This document shows, in pieces, positions 20,206 through 35,000 of a DNA stretch of 64,000 bases. Each line of letters begins with the position of its first letter. The stretch's first letter is position 1. The DNA is from Thamnaconus septentrionalis (taxonomy: Eukaryota > Chordata > Actinopteri > Tetraodontiformes > Monacanthidae). The notes under the pieces are model-generated. The model had not been told where the DNA came from. It was given only the letters and a program-made list of their open reading frames with translations, and made no database searches. A program made the translations under genes and the position numbers. The stretch covers positions 22,282,501 through 22,346,500 of the forward strand of contig CM020513.1 of the NCBI GenBank assembly GCA_009823395.1, in the 5' to 3' direction.

Positions 20206-23017
20206 TTTCCTTAAAGAGAGGCGCATTATGAACAAAACAGGCACGCGGGTTCTTTTGCGGTAAAACTTTCAAGTGTTTCCTCTGGCAGTTTTCGCCTTCC
20301 AGTTGATGAAATGTAAAGGTGCTCTCTGCTACATGTGCGGAGGGCACAGTAGTACGCAGAGTACGCCCATTTTCACGTTGACGTGCAAATGAACAAAAAG
20401 TGATTTGACTGTGGAATTGTGCGGCGTCACGTCAACTCCGCAGCTGGCGCTCGCACGGTTCTCCACTTCTTGGTACGTTGGTGACACCCACTGGTGGCGT
20501 TGGGAAACGATTACTAAAGCTTTGGAGAAGGGACTATTGGAAGCTTTGTCAAAAAGGCGAAGACGAACTCCACATCCAACTTCGTCTTCAGCAGCCATAG
20601 GTAAATAATATTTGTCCAGTATAGTTACGTTAGATTTTATTTAGAGGATGCTTTACATCTGATCAATCTTGGTGCAAACATACAACGTTAATTGAATACT
20701 TTTCTATTTTATTATTAATGATTTCTCATTGCGGTCAAAGTGGACACGTGCCATGTTATTGCAGCGTTTCTGGTCTGAACAGCGTGAACTAACGGAGGCA
20801 AACGGTGTTTCCACATGAATCGTTTAGTCGTTGCGAATAACCTTAGAAAACAACTTAGCAGAGCGTATTTCTGAACTAATATTACTTGTAGGTGATTCAT
20901 TTGTAGTCGTCCGTATGTTATTTACCCTTATTATCGGTATTTAATATCGTCGTTGCTGTTGTTGTTGTTATGAAGGACAAACGTGGAAACGGGGAGGGGC
21001 CAGTTTTCTCTCTGGGAATTTGCAACAACAACCTACTCAACGGACCAAGCGCGACTTCGCTACGTCACATATTTCATTAAATATGCTACAAAGGCGGAAC
21101 TGAAGTGCATGTGGTACGCGACTTCGAAGAAAGGATACACTAAGAGGCAGTGACGAGGGCAACTACAGATGCAGGTAAACAAAAGTAGCCCGTTAACATC
21201 GTTGCGAGCTGATGAAGTAAAGCCAACAAACAGCTTTCCAACTGAGGCTGAGGTTGCACTTACATTTATTTTCCCACCATAACACTGGCCGTAAGAGTGA
21301 AGAATACTTGTTGCCTCCACGTGATTGGTAACAAACCAACAAAAATAAACCTGTATACTCACCAAGTCTTGTGTGTTTGTGTTTTACCGTAAATCTAAAC
21401 CGCGCTTCGAGGTTTGAAGCTATCTTCACATCCGCCTACTTTCCTGTGACGTCATTCATACGAACTACGGATTCCGAGTTTGGACAAATATCAGTGCACG
21501 TATAAACTTATTTTAACGTTTAATCCTCAGCGAGTAACCGAGTACAATAAAAAGTGTGTGGAACAGACTCCAAAGTTTGAGGCCATAAATACCTTAATAA
21601 TTATCACGAAATAATAATAACAGTTGGTAGGTTTTTCCAAAAAAAAAAAAAAAAAAGTATTGGCTAGCTTTTATGTCATTCACAGCATTATCCATTAAGG
21701 ACACGTTTAGCTAGGAGTGCTTTTACTCCTCAAATCACACTAAGACTTTTTTTTTAAGTACTTAAAACTAAATACGTTTAAGAAAATGTTCTAAATCATG
21801 ATGTTAATTCAGTTCAGTTCAAGTAAAATTCTCATGATTTCCCATGACATCTTGCGAAAAACAAGTTTTATACACAAGCCAGCAATTGTAAATTGGAGTT
21901 GAACGCAGAGTTGCAAAATCATCTGTGTCTCATGCTTTCCACTTTTCCCAAGTGACTTTGTGCTCTGGGTTTTATGTGTTATTGGTTAGCTTACAGCTGG
22001 CACAGAAATCAATGGGAATCATCTGCTGTAAGCATCTGACTGAATTTGAGACATGCATTTTTATTTATTTGTTTAATTTTTTGTGTGTGCAAATTAATCG
22101 ATTAACTTTAGTTTCATTATGCTACAACCAAGTCAAAGCTCTTGAAACTAGTGCAACCATCATTGTTTTGTTTTTCCCCAAATAGTTGCTTATTTTGCAA
22201 TTTTAATATTTTGCACTGATGTTTATTTTCATAGTAACTAACAAGTGATTTTTTATTGTCATTCAAACAAAAGCATAAGATCTGCTGATGAAAAAAGTTT
22301 TTCATAACAATGCATCAGTTAGAAAGTAGCCTTGAGTAGCCTTTTCAATCCTAATTGGGAAACTGACATGGTAACTTTTTGGGTTTATATCAGCCAGTGA
22401 CTAAAGTAGCAAGTGGATTTAGTTTGAATCCTGCAGCTGCCAGGCTGGCCTTGTGAAGGCCTTTTTATAGTGGCAGCCTTCTCAACACCAGAGCACAAAT
22501 GCTTGCTGGAGTACTTTATCCCAGAGGTATAAGGTTACCCATGGAAAATACACGTGTCCACCCACACAGTTAAACTTCTGTCATATTTTTTAGCATTCTG
22601 GAATTACCTTTGCATTCATACAGACATTGTGTTTGAGGATATGCTATGAAAACAATGCATAGTACATTCAGTAATTACACATAAATGTAAAACACGGGTG
22701 CAAAAACGTGCATACACACAAACAACACATGGCCCAGTGGTATTCCCAGGCAAGATAAATTGGGGGGAGTCCCTGTGTCACTACGCTCTGTCACAGCGAG
22801 GCAGCCAGTGTGTGAGAGAAAATGAGAGGGACAGATGGTGTAGGTTATTGTGTGTAACTCCGTATGTATTTTGGTGAAAATGTATTTTTGATTGCATTGT
22901 TCTGCCACTCCAACGTGGGATCTGTTTTTTTTTTGCACACTTCTACCCTTTTTATTTTGTATTTGTATACTTTTCTTTTTTTATGTTTACTTTTCTTTTT
23001 TCAATAACACCGACTCA
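20206..23017. promoter_or_regulatory. Divergent 5' region between ska1 and agbl1
   Basis: ska1 is transcribed leftward from here and agbl1 rightward, so both promoters should lie in this 2.8 kb. The part from about 20230 to 21480 is richer in CpG than its surroundings and includes a palindromic CRE (TGACGTCA) at 21447-21454. Near the ska1 start, the minus strand carries CTTGAA (20268-20273), a form of the CHR element found in cell-cycle genes; this is suggestive only. A CAG-rich segment followed by GTAAAT at about 20600 could be an agbl1 5' untranslated exon, which I cannot confirm. From 21500 to 23017 the sequence is AT-rich with an A-run at about 21641-21658 and nothing else recognised. Confidence 0.45.
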
Positions 23018-26000
23018 ATGGCTAGCACGGAGCAAAGTCGACCGAGTGTAGCAGCACCCCTGAGCTCTATTGGCTTAGACGTCCTGCTGTCCGCTGTGCA
23101 GGTAGGGATCCACAGTATAACACAGTGCTTTAGTTTATAAATCTGTTGTTTAAGAAAAGAGTTGCATTGCTGTTAATGGATAAATTTTACTTTACTAAAA
23201 ACTGAAAAATAATTTTGTCCTTTTCAGAGCAATATGAGTGCAATAATCTTACTATAGATTTTCTGTCAAACAGCAAGATTTTTCAGCTAGATGCGCAGTG
23301 AAGAAAAATCCCACATGGAAATGTCACAAACTATAATTAGTGTTGTAGTATTAATTATATTCTATGTTTGCCGGTTTTTGTTTCACAGAACGCAGATGTT
23401 GAGAGCACCTTGCATATCCTTCATAAGCTCGATGACCTTCTGGCTACTGGTAAGCTAAATTAAATGATGATTAGCTGTTATATTAATTATGACAATGATA
23501 CATTGTGCCCATGTAAAAAACAGTGGAGGACAAGAAAATAACATTAATATGATTGAAAAATATGAGACATTTAGACAGCAATCTAGAACTTTGGTTGTAG
23601 CTACACCAACCGTTAGTTTACTAAAGAGACAGCCGACCTGAGTGACATGTTCTTTGATCAGATTATTCACAGGGGAGATTTCATTGTCCTTTTTTATCAG
23701 AAGGGCCCAACTAAATACGGCTGCTAGTTTATAACTGTGCACAGATAAAGAGAGGACGCTTTGCTTTGAGTCTTGTGAAGGACATTTCGATGACATGTGA
23801 TACAATTTCAGAATGATTTAAAGTCAAGTCAAGCAAAGACAAAGGACATTGAGTTGGGAATGACAGGGCACAGCAGATGGGGGCATTGCTATTGGGCATA
23901 CTTTGGTAAATCCTAGTGGAGCATCCATGGACCACTTCACTGTCTAAAATAAGCATTCAGGATTTACAAGCCCTCATCTTGTGTCTGTTATTTGAGAAAC
24001 ACTTAAGCTTATTGCATGCATCATATCCCCACCAACCAGTTCCATCCATGTTACTTATGACTCCTCTTCACACTTCCCCTCTGGGACACACTCTATTTAA
24101 TCCCCAACTCTTCAAGTGGCTTCATGTGGGAGATGGTTTTGTCCAAAGTAAAGTTTAAAAAAAAAAGTAAGAAAAATATAAACAAAACTAAACAAAACAA
24201 GATCCAGCAGTACAAGAATGAAGTGGAGGTTATTATTTTTTTTTATATGTAAACAGATTTATTCATGTCTATCTGTTTAAAATTCTATCTAGAAGAGACA
24301 CTGGTGGTAAGTTAATTCTCTCTTTTTGTCTCTCAAGGTTCAGCTCACCGTATCCATGGACTAATTATCAAAGATACTATTGAGTACTTGCTGAACGCAT
24401 TTGTCAATGCTGCCCGTGATTGCAGTCCAAACTACTCTATTTTGGTGCCACTGCTAAAGATGCTGGCAAAAGTTGGACACAAAGGTAAGAATAAATTAAT
24501 TATAAATTGATACTTATGGTATTACTAAGAAGAATGAAGGAATCTATGTATTTCAAATTCTGTGTTATTACTGTTTATCTACACAATGAATGGCTTAATA
24601 TAACAAATTAACAGGTTGATCTTTTAAAAATTCACACGTGTGTACTTCCTATTCAAATACTTTACTGCCTGTGTGTATATTATGTGTACATCAAAGATCA
24701 AAAACAGCTGAAAGGAACGTAAAAAAAAAAGAACTCAAGGCAACACAAGAAATCATCTCTACTCTGAGATTATAAATTGACTAAATGTAAGTACAATTAT
24801 GAAGGTTCGTCCTTTTTCCAAACAGATCAACAGTAGAAAAAAGCCAGTATAAGTGTTATGATGTAAACAGTGAAACAAAGTTTTCAGACTATATTCTTTC
24901 TGCAGTAAATGTGCAGTGATCTTCTCTCGCATCTTCAAGTGGTGCACAGGGAACTTGTCTGCGGCAAATAATTTGTTTGTAATACGAACTCTAAGAGAAC
25001 TGAACGTCATCTCATGTTTGGATGGTAGAAAAACTTTCCGAATGAACTGCTTCAAAAACTATTCTTCAGTGCTTCCAGTGGGAGCGCCTTAGTATCAAGT
25101 GTCAAACCACCTCGTGCCTCGTCGTCTACCGCTTATCCGGGTCTGAGTTGCAGGGTCCTTAACAGGGAAACCCAAGCCTCCCTCTCTCCCGCCACGTCCA
25201 CCATCATTTCCGGGGGAACGCCAAGCTTTATAGTCTCATAGTCATAGTCTCTCCAGCGTGTCCTGCGTCTGCCCATTTGGCATGCCTGAAACACCTCCCC
25301 AGAGAAGCATCCAGGAGACATCCTAACAAGATACCCGAGCTACCTCAACTAGTTCCTCTCATTGCAGAACAGCAGTGGCTGTACTCCAAGCTCCTCCTGG
25401 ATGGCCAAACTTCTCATCCTATTCTTTAGAGAAAGCCAGGCCACCCAGTGAAGAATACTCTTTCCTTCGGCTTGTATCGGCAGCCTTATTTTTTCAGTCA
25501 TGACCCAAAGTTCATGACCATAGCTGAGAGCCGGGAGATAGATTGAGCGGAAAATTGAGAGCTCAGCTCCCTCATCGCCGTGACAAATTGGTTTAGTGCC
25601 CACATTGCTGCCGATGCTGTTTCAACCCATCTGTCAATCTCCCTCTCTATTTAACCCCTACAAGTGGATATATATACATACATATATACACTCACACGCG
25701 TACACACCCACAAACACATCAGTTAATGTTTTCTGGGTGTTTTTGCGCCTGCATGTGATTAGGGCAAAAACTGTGCAATGTTGATGCAAAAAAACTGTGT
25801 TTTTCTTTGCATCTGTTTTGCTCTCTTTTTTTTTCTTGTTGTTTTCCTTTGTTTATGGTACATTTTGGATGGGATGATTGCAAGTTTTGAGTGTCTTTCC
25901 TCCTCCTGTCTTTCCTCTTCCTCTGTGGTCATGCTGGCCCATGTGTATAATGTTCTGACTATATAGAGTTTGTGTGCTTTGGTACGCTAGCACAGATATA

Positions 26001-29000
26001 GGGATGAAAGCACCATGTTGTTGTAAATAACTTCATAAATGCTTCCTTGAAATTGCATTTCTGCAGATCGGCAGATAGGCACAAGGGCTGAAAAGCTGGG
26101 AGCTGTGTTGCTGACTTTGAATTTGCTCAAACTGAATGCGAAACATGGCAGAAGAACTGCAGCCTGTCTATGCGTCATCCAAGTCTTTTCTTCAACAGGT
26201 ATTATCACACGTATGCACCCAGACAAAAGAGAGGAGAGAGAGGGCTTGATTTAAGTCCCCACTATAAGTCAAGGAGTCTAATATAGCAGGACTTCAGCAT
26301 CAACAGTAAAAATCAGATGATTGAAAATGTGTCCTTTGAGTGTGTTCCAACTGTTGTTTTTATTGTTATAATTTATTTCAATGCATTTTATTCTTTTACA
26401 GCTTCCACAGCAAACCTGATAGGAGAAAACCAAGGACTAGATGTCATCTACGAACTCCTCCCTCAGTATACCGCCAAACATCTGCACATACTCAAGTATG
26501 TATAAACAGGGTTTTTGCTTGTGACAAAATGATACAGTCAGAATGAATGATGATAATTGTGAGTTCAGAAATATTTTTGTTTATGAAATGAAATGTCAAC
26601 CTTTGTTTGTAAAAGATTGTTTTGTACATCTGTCGGAACGAAGTTGCTATACTTGTTACTGAAATGTACATAGCAAGTAGAAGCTGTTTACAACAGACAT
26701 GGGTCTGTAAGGTCTGTAAGCTTTTTCACTTGAAGGTATGTTGGCTGGAAAACCTGAACCATGTATTTGCTAAATAAGATTCATTTCTTTTTATCAGCTA
26801 CTGGATGGGTCTTGATAGAAAAGCATGCTGCCTTCTAACCAAACAGCAGTAGTAAAGTGAGTAGGATGAGATGTTTCAATCCCTTTACTAAGAAACTCTT
26901 GACATTAGCACTCAGTATTAATTTGCGAAGAGGAGGTATGTCATTGAGGTCATCAGGTGGGCACCTGCTTCATCAATATTGCACTGATTGAAGCCCACAA
27001 TGTCTGGAAAGGGCTCAAAAGTGTACCCAGCATCCCAGGTACACCCCCTTCCATGCCACACCCTCCTTGTCCCAGATGGGCTCTTCTGTGCCCGTTGACC
27101 TGCGTCGGACCTTAGCCTGACCTTATACTATCTGTCTCTACCATGCTGCCCAATTGGGGTCCTTGGGCTTGCTAGTCATTGCCTTTTTGGCAGCACTTCA
27201 AAGTAATAATAATGTGGGATTCCAAGCCACTTTTGCAGTTTTGTGTTTAATACCCATTCAAACTTTTCAACATTGGTGGAGGGGATCTCAGACACTGTTA
27301 GAGGCCAAAGAGTCATTAGAGTATGCCAAACTGAAAGCACCACACCTTGACTTTTCCTGGCAACAAGGTCTTTTTGATGCACTCCATTTACATGCCGGTA
27401 TCATTTTATTAAGTTGCTAAAACCACTCGCTGTCTTTGAGCTTTATGTCGTACCATCTTCCCAAGCTCTTCACTGTCATTTCTGAAACCGTTGGGACAGG
27501 TGCTTGCCAATGTGAAACCTTTGGTCTGTGACTTGGCCTTTCACCACAAAAATACTTTTGCACCTGTTGGGCTTTAATGTCATCCTTGACCGTTTATAAT
27601 ATATTTTCATGAGGTTTCTCCAGCAGCCTTTTGGTGCTGCGAACAGTTGTGGGAATTGTTTGATCGTCCATTTAGGTTCCAATCGGTGGCCCTTTGTTGC
27701 TTTGCAGTCCGGATTTATTGTCATGATATGCTGTTATGTCCAAGGCATCCCATGCCTTTTGGATTGTTGTGTTGATTAAGTAGTTCTGTTTCAAATACTG
27801 TATCCGTCTTGATGCCAACTCACTGAAAAAGATATTGACTTCCACGTTCAGAAGATTTTCTTTTGGGAGGAGCACCAGTTCCTGCTCTTTGCATGGCTTT
27901 CGGGATGATTTGCTTGTCCACGTGGGACAAGCAAGTCAACTTCATGTACCCTCATGCTTTTCCACAGAATTTTGAGGACTTCTGGAATATTCTTGTAGAT
28001 ACTATACGTATGGTATGCCATAAGTGCCTAGTATAGATGCCAATCTTGCCTTTTTCACTACCTGCCTCCCCTCACTCACCTTGGGATGGCTGATATCAAA
28101 CTAAACTTGTGAGGGTGATGTTGAAAGTATGTCAGTCGGGACAATGATCAGTCCATCTTTTTTCTCATCAGTATAGATGGTTCTCAAACGTTCTTCAGTC
28201 TAGTCTTTTGATGTTTTTAAGAATCCATTATTTTCCTTTGAGTATATGCCTTTGATAATGCATGTTCTGGCACATCGGTAGGATTTCTGCTCAGCGTAGT
28301 TTTGAAGTCTGCATTTTAAGTCCCTTTGAAGGAAGTCAATGCCTTCCCTTTCATCTGCTGTCACCTTTCTCCACAACTTCCTATCGCCACTTGGATTTCT
28401 TGCAACGACGGGATTTGGGGGCCAAAGCATGTCTTTCTTTTTGACTTGATCCTTCACTCCACATTTCTCCTCCCTGTAACTGAAGATTAGGTCACCCATC
28501 TTTTCCAGTTTCTTCCCAGCTCATCCTTTTATTTTACTTAGGGTAAAGCTTAAGTCTGTATTGATGGTTTCTTGATGTTATGTCATGCTTATGTTATACA
28601 TAATTCCTTTCTTTTTGTAGTGGGCTGGTCTTGTCTTGGTGGTTCTGTCTGAATCTTCCTCCTCGTACTCTGGGGTGCTGACTGTCTGTGGGTTTCTTCT
28701 TGCCATTGCATTTCATCTGACTGCTTTAACCTTCTTGACTGAATCTGGGGATGTGAGGCCCTGGGTTGATGGTTTTTAGGTATTTCCTCTATTCTTTATG
28801 CACTGTCAGCCCATGGGTTGATGTTTCTTTCGCTCATTAACGCGCAAGTCTGAAGAGCTGTCTGCATTAATGCATCAATCTTGATTAGATGAATTACAAG
28901 GCATAATGCATTTTTTTGCATTTAATTTGCAAGCTTTTTGTCTCTTCCATTCACCTGTACTCAGGCCTTCGAACCGAAGCACTTTGTTTCGAAACTGCAT

Positions 29001-32000
29001 CCTGCTAATGTTAGCTGTGTTTATTTTGTGCATTTCACACCACGGTGATGATTTAAGGAACCGCCTACACCAGTGGTCCTAAATAGGCGGCCCTCCAGCT
29101 GTTGCTTTGAGGCCCCAGAGGTTCCCGAATGACCGGTTGGAGCGGTTTTTTTTCTTTCTTTTTTTGTAACGTGCAGTTGCCCTTATATTACAGCCTGTCC
29201 TTGCAACCACAGCACATACAGACAGATAGGCTGATACCCCATAATAAATTCATGTCACAAATACGCCCTGCATTTATGAACAATTTTATGATATTTATCT
29301 GTCTTCCAAAAGATTCATAGCTTGGTCCTTAGCCATTGCCTCAACTGCAGCCAATGAAATATATTCCCTGTGAAGCTCAAGTGACACCACAGCAGTATCA
29401 GGTCCTGTACAGGCTCTGAATTAATGTTTCTGTCTGTCACTCAGGCTGGAGATAGTTTTCACTATCATCTATCGTTTTTCTCTTGTGCTGAGTGTGAATT
29501 CCACCACACAAACTGGTGTGTACACCATTTGTCTAACGTTAGATTTTTTTCCCTCCAATAGTTTTTAAGCCATTTTTCCCCCAAACTCTAACATTATAAA
29601 ACTATGATTGTTTATTTGTTATCCACCATCTGTGCTTCCCTAAATTTTGTGGTACAAAGCCATGTATATGGTGTATACATGTGGCCAACCCGCATGTTGA
29701 GTTGCCAGCTTCCTGTCTAAGTTCCTGACCTCCTGGGGGGTTGATAGGTTATTAAGAAGGACCACCTGTGGGTCTTCATGCTTGGCCATAAATATCCCCT
29801 CCTTTTTCCACTGGCTGGGAATTTTTATTTTATTTTAGCCAACTAGTACTTTGGTTACATATAATGTCATATTAATTTGCTTGGGTGTTACAGTAATGTT
29901 TTTGTTCCAATTAGTTTTTACATGTAAAACTGTCAAATTAGAATGACCATATACCCTCTACTCTACTCACTTTTTCAGGGCAGCCATAAATGCCTTTGCT
30001 GCTCTACTCTGCACAAGTAAGTTTTTAATGAACTTCATTATTCAAAAGATCGGTTCCATCATCAATTATCATCAGCCATCACCTTCATCTTCATGATCAT
30101 GATCAACACTACAAAACGCTGCTCAAGTGCCAACTTGCTTTGTTTTCTAAGCTACTTTCAAGTCATCAGGCCTGTGGCTGTGTTTATGAAAAAAAAGTTT
30201 TGTTTTGTTTTTTCCTGCATGTCAGCAAGTTGTGAGCTATGTAGGAGAAATGAACTGAGTGGAAAAAGATATTGGACCTCATGCAAGAAGCAGTCGTACA
30301 AACAGATTTGTTCTCAAAACATTTGACAGAAGGGAGGGACTTAAGAGAAATTGACATATTCACCAATGATCGCGTAGTTCCAATCTTTTCACAGGCACAA
30401 ATACATTTTGCGAGTGCTCCAGACGTGACATACAAGTTTTGCGCAATTAGTGCCGAAAATATTGGATTTTTCCTTATTCTGAATCAAGTTCTGCACATCC
30501 TTATGTATCCCGTTTAACGCTCCAATTAGAATTACAAATGCATATTTTATTCATGTAGCCTGATATAACCGACGATCTAAGGGTATTATTGATGCTTTTA
30601 GATAACACTTTAATATCAATGTGGACATTTCAAACTGCAAAATGAATCAGTTAAATTAAATAATATTATGTACTCGGTTCGCTTCGCTTCACCTGAGCGT
30701 CTTGGAGCGTGCAGGCTATACCTGCATGCAGCGCACGGCTGCTAGAGGAAAGGCTGCCTGGTGAGATGCTCCCGCCCCGCCACCATGTCGGACGTCCCCA
30801 CTGAGTCCAGCAACGTGGATGTGGCCCACAACTCACAGACCACAACTTCCTGGCGTTTGTCCTTTTCTATTTGTATTGTGTACGTATATTCTGCTAATTT
30901 TAAGCAATGGGTGGTCATGGGACTGGGGAAGGATTTCGCACCATTTTGCATTTTTAACACATCTTTTGCTATGCAGTGTATGAATGTTCTGAACGAAATT
31001 TAATTGTTTAATTCTGACTTGAATGGAATTGGAAGTTAATTTGCCTTTGTATATAAGCAGGTAAACGCAAGGTGAAAGCAGATGCATCTTGGCTGAATTG
31101 TTTTGGCGAGATGTCTTTTTGCAAATGCAAAAATTTCTATAACTGTGCAACCAACGGGCAACATGGCATTTGCAGTGCTTGTTAATTTTTCTCACTGCTT
31201 GGCTTTTGTGGAACCCTTAATTCCACTAGTAAGGCTGCCCAAGATGACAGATTTCATTTTTATTGATCCCAGTCAGCCAGACTTTGATCTCTGAACTGGT
31301 AAAATTCTTCTCTGTCTTCGATGCCTTGCCTGTTTACTTAATGACAAGCGTGGGAGATTGTTTAACCTTATGTGGGACTATTGGGCTGGTGATTACGCAG
31401 ATTTGCAAATCTCCTGAATACACGCTCACTTATGCACAGGTGGAATCCATCTTGTTTACGAGCGTAATTTAAGCGTATCTCTGACGTCAAGAGAGTTCGC
31501 TGAATCTGACAGAGCACATTTGTATGAGCCCATCGTACGGAAAAAAAAAGTAAGAGAAACTCACCACAAGAATACAAACATGTTCTTGCACGAGGCCCAT
31601 TGCTAGTGATATAAACCCAGCATGGTCAATAACTGAGCGAGGTAGTTCTTGTATATGTACAATATACACTGGCTCGGATGCGCTAAAGTAGAGTTGCGTA
31701 AAACCATCTGCAGACTTGACACAGTGCACGACCAATACTGATGATGAAATGCTGTTCATTGAGCAGGAATATGCTATTTCTGCAGTTTCTACCAGAATAT
31801 GCAAAATAATGGGAAGTAGGTACATACATAAGTACAACTATTTGACTTTAGTGCATCCGCAGTGACCTACAAGCCCGAAGGACCGAAATAGCATGCTTTT
31901 TGAACTGTTTTTCTTGTTATTCTCATCTTACCACTTCACTGGTACTTAGGGTCACAGGGGTGCTGGAGCATATATATCCCACATGCCTTTGGATGAAGAC

Positions 32001-35000
32001 GGTGTACATACAAAGTTGCGTAACAAGTAGACCGTGCCAGCTATTATTTTGTGTGTGACACGTGATCGACTAAGGTTGCATGTGCACACGAAAACAGAAG
32101 TGGAGACACTTTTTAACTGAGGTTATATTACTAGCTGCCACCATTAGAGAATATGAGAGAGTAGAGAAACTGCAAGCGAAACATAATAAGAGCTCATTTG
32201 TGACTGTTACCCAGGGCTGTGCTGTCCCACAGGTGAAAGTCGTCTTTGATGCCTGCATTCAATCAGGACACTCAGGCTATCGTCATTACTGACTGGTCAG
32301 TGCTGCATCTGCACTGACGATGGATATTTAATGGCAATGAAGCATTCGAAAACCCCTAAATAAGGCAGCAGCTTGAATGATTTATCGTGCTGTTCTTGTT
32401 CATCTGATCAAGATGTTTTCCACTTTTTGTTCACTATACAACCATCCAAGGGCTCATGAGAAGTGGCTTTGAATCAGATCGTTCTTGTCTGCAACCCGGT
32501 CAGCATCGGTTGTGGTCAATATATAACGTGGCCAGTGTTTTGTGCAAAGTTTACACATCCCTTTCAAACGTGCTAAATAATGACAGAATCAGTTTCAGGT
32601 TTGATAAATCAGATTGCGTGTGCGAAATTATCTATTTGCATCTTGTCATCCCAATATTTTGAACGTTATGTCAGAAACGCCCGTATCTGCATGTTTATTA
32701 AGCCAAACACACTAAATGGACTGCAAGTGCCTGTTTGTCAGATATTGTCCTCAATGGGCCCACTTAATAGATCAGCTTTGAATCACACCTTTACCAATTT
32801 ACTTTAAAAGCATGTTTTTGGACTGCGTGAGAAAGCCATAGGGAACCCACTAACCCACTGAAGTGTCACACATTTCTTCCTTTCAGAAATGTTTCCCCAC
32901 ATTTACTTTACATGGTAAAGGGCAGAGACTTCTTCAAATATTGCGGACTGTTTAGAAATTTGTAAATGCTGCTGAAGTTTTTGTTTTTTTTATTATCGCA
33001 ATGGGCATGGTGGGTGTGCTAAAATTAAAAGACATAATAATTCTTGCAAATTCTTGGGTATTTATACCATTCATATAACCCTGCAGCTGTGAGGAACAGC
33101 ACCTTGATCAAAAAGGTGTTTGCTAATGTAACTGTAGCAATAGTCAAAGCCATGCTAATGGGCTTCTCTTGTTTCCCTAACTCAGCTGCTTTTTGTGTCT
33201 CTGACTGCCAGCGGGTCTACTTTGTGACTCACACAGTATTAAACATAACAGCCTGCATCAAATGATTGCATTGCTGGTAATAATAGTTGGTTACTAGATA
33301 TACCTGGTATTCCAATACAGTTAAATTTAAAGTTGAGATGAAAATGTATGCAATTCTCACTGTACAAACAGCAACAGTTGTAACAGTACACTTCAAAAAC
33401 AGCTATATACATATACATATATATATATATATATGTATACATATAATACAATAAATTCCCTTTGTAATTTTTCATATCAAGTTCAGAGTGTAGTTTCTTA
33501 AAGCTTTATTCCCAGGTGCTGCTATAGTACAATATAGTATAGCATAGTATACCACTGCGTTTTTATGTCAGTTCATCTTGATTATAGAGTACAATCAGTT
33601 AGCTTTTGTTCTTTACAAAAAACTGAACATAAAAGACTCTAACCTATATCATTTGTGCTGGTATGGCTATAGTACATAAAGCACAAGTTTTTAGCTGTGT
33701 CCCTCAAAATTATTCTTTAGTGCTCACCATTAGTTTAGAGCAAAATGCTTGTGGTGAATACCTGCTTCACCAAAAACGCAACAGCAGTACCTGATTTTTA
33801 GCACCTAGCACCAGTGGCTTTTTTTTTCTCAAATATTGGGTTTTCTTGAAGTTTGAGTTTGTTTCCCCAGAACTTAGCGACTCTGAGTTTTCTGTTTCAC
33901 AAAGTGAGGTAAGTCGAACCCGGAAAAAAGAGTGGCCTGTTTCACAAAGAGGAAACAGTAACTCCAATTCAGTTAGTGGGGTGACAGTCTGTAAAACTAA
34001 CCTGGTCAACAGGTTTTTTTCCCTCCAGTTTCTCTCTGTCTCCTCCCTGAAAGGCCATCACTCCTCTCTGTGGATGACTGAGTACTGCCCTCAGTCAGAA
34101 TAAAATTGGCCAAATTATACAAGGGCATCACTACATTCACAGGGAGTTACATATTTGTGGTTAGATAATGGGTTAGAAAAGACTACTTTGCAGAATGATA
34201 CCTTTTTTTTTTTTATCTGTACTTGACAACATACCTCAAAAAAAAAGAATCTTGAGTCTGTTCATGACAGCAGGACATGTGTGGTGAATTGACCCTGAGC
34301 TATCGGTGAGAATGTGTTTGAACTATCTTCAAGTGGCCAAATATCTCTTTCCAAACCAGACTGATTGTTTTAAAAAAAAATACTTATTTAATTGAGGCTA
34401 TATAGAAATTTATTTTGACAAAGACACACAGTGCGCAATATGTCATCGGCGTATTGCAGGTTGGGAAGTTAGGGTTATTATAACACTCTGACACACTGTG
34501 GCCAATTTGATAGATACGTTGTTGGTCATACAACCATATTTTAAACCACATGCATGGCATCAAACTTCATAGCAAGCAGTGCGGTATCAAGATTACAGCA
34601 TCTGACACTTCAGACTGAGCCTGGTATGTGAACTGTAAAGGCCAGCTAGCTCTCTTGCATCCAGTTTTCTAAAAGACCCTTGGATGTACATCAGGGAGGA
34701 CTTAGAGCAGCTGAGTGAGTTGTGAACAAATAGACTAATAAAAACTGAAACTAAATTCAAAGAATTCTCAGTTTCATAATGATTAACCCAGTCCCAGATC
34801 ATCTCATCTCATCTCGTCTCTCATCTCGTCTCGTCTCATGTCATCTTGTCTTTGTCTTATCTTATTTTTTGTTTGTTTGTTTACAGAGGCTAACATTTGC
34901 TTGGCGGTATCTAAGGGGTGCATATCTGGCCTGTTGGAGATTTATGAGAAATGGCACAGCAAAGATACTCACCATGCTGCCATCGAAATCTGCCATGCAC

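Noticed and set aside
20329..20608. Open frames on both strands in the ska1/agbl1 promoter region
   Set aside because: No family resemblance, and both lie in a CpG-richer promoter segment where stops are rarer.
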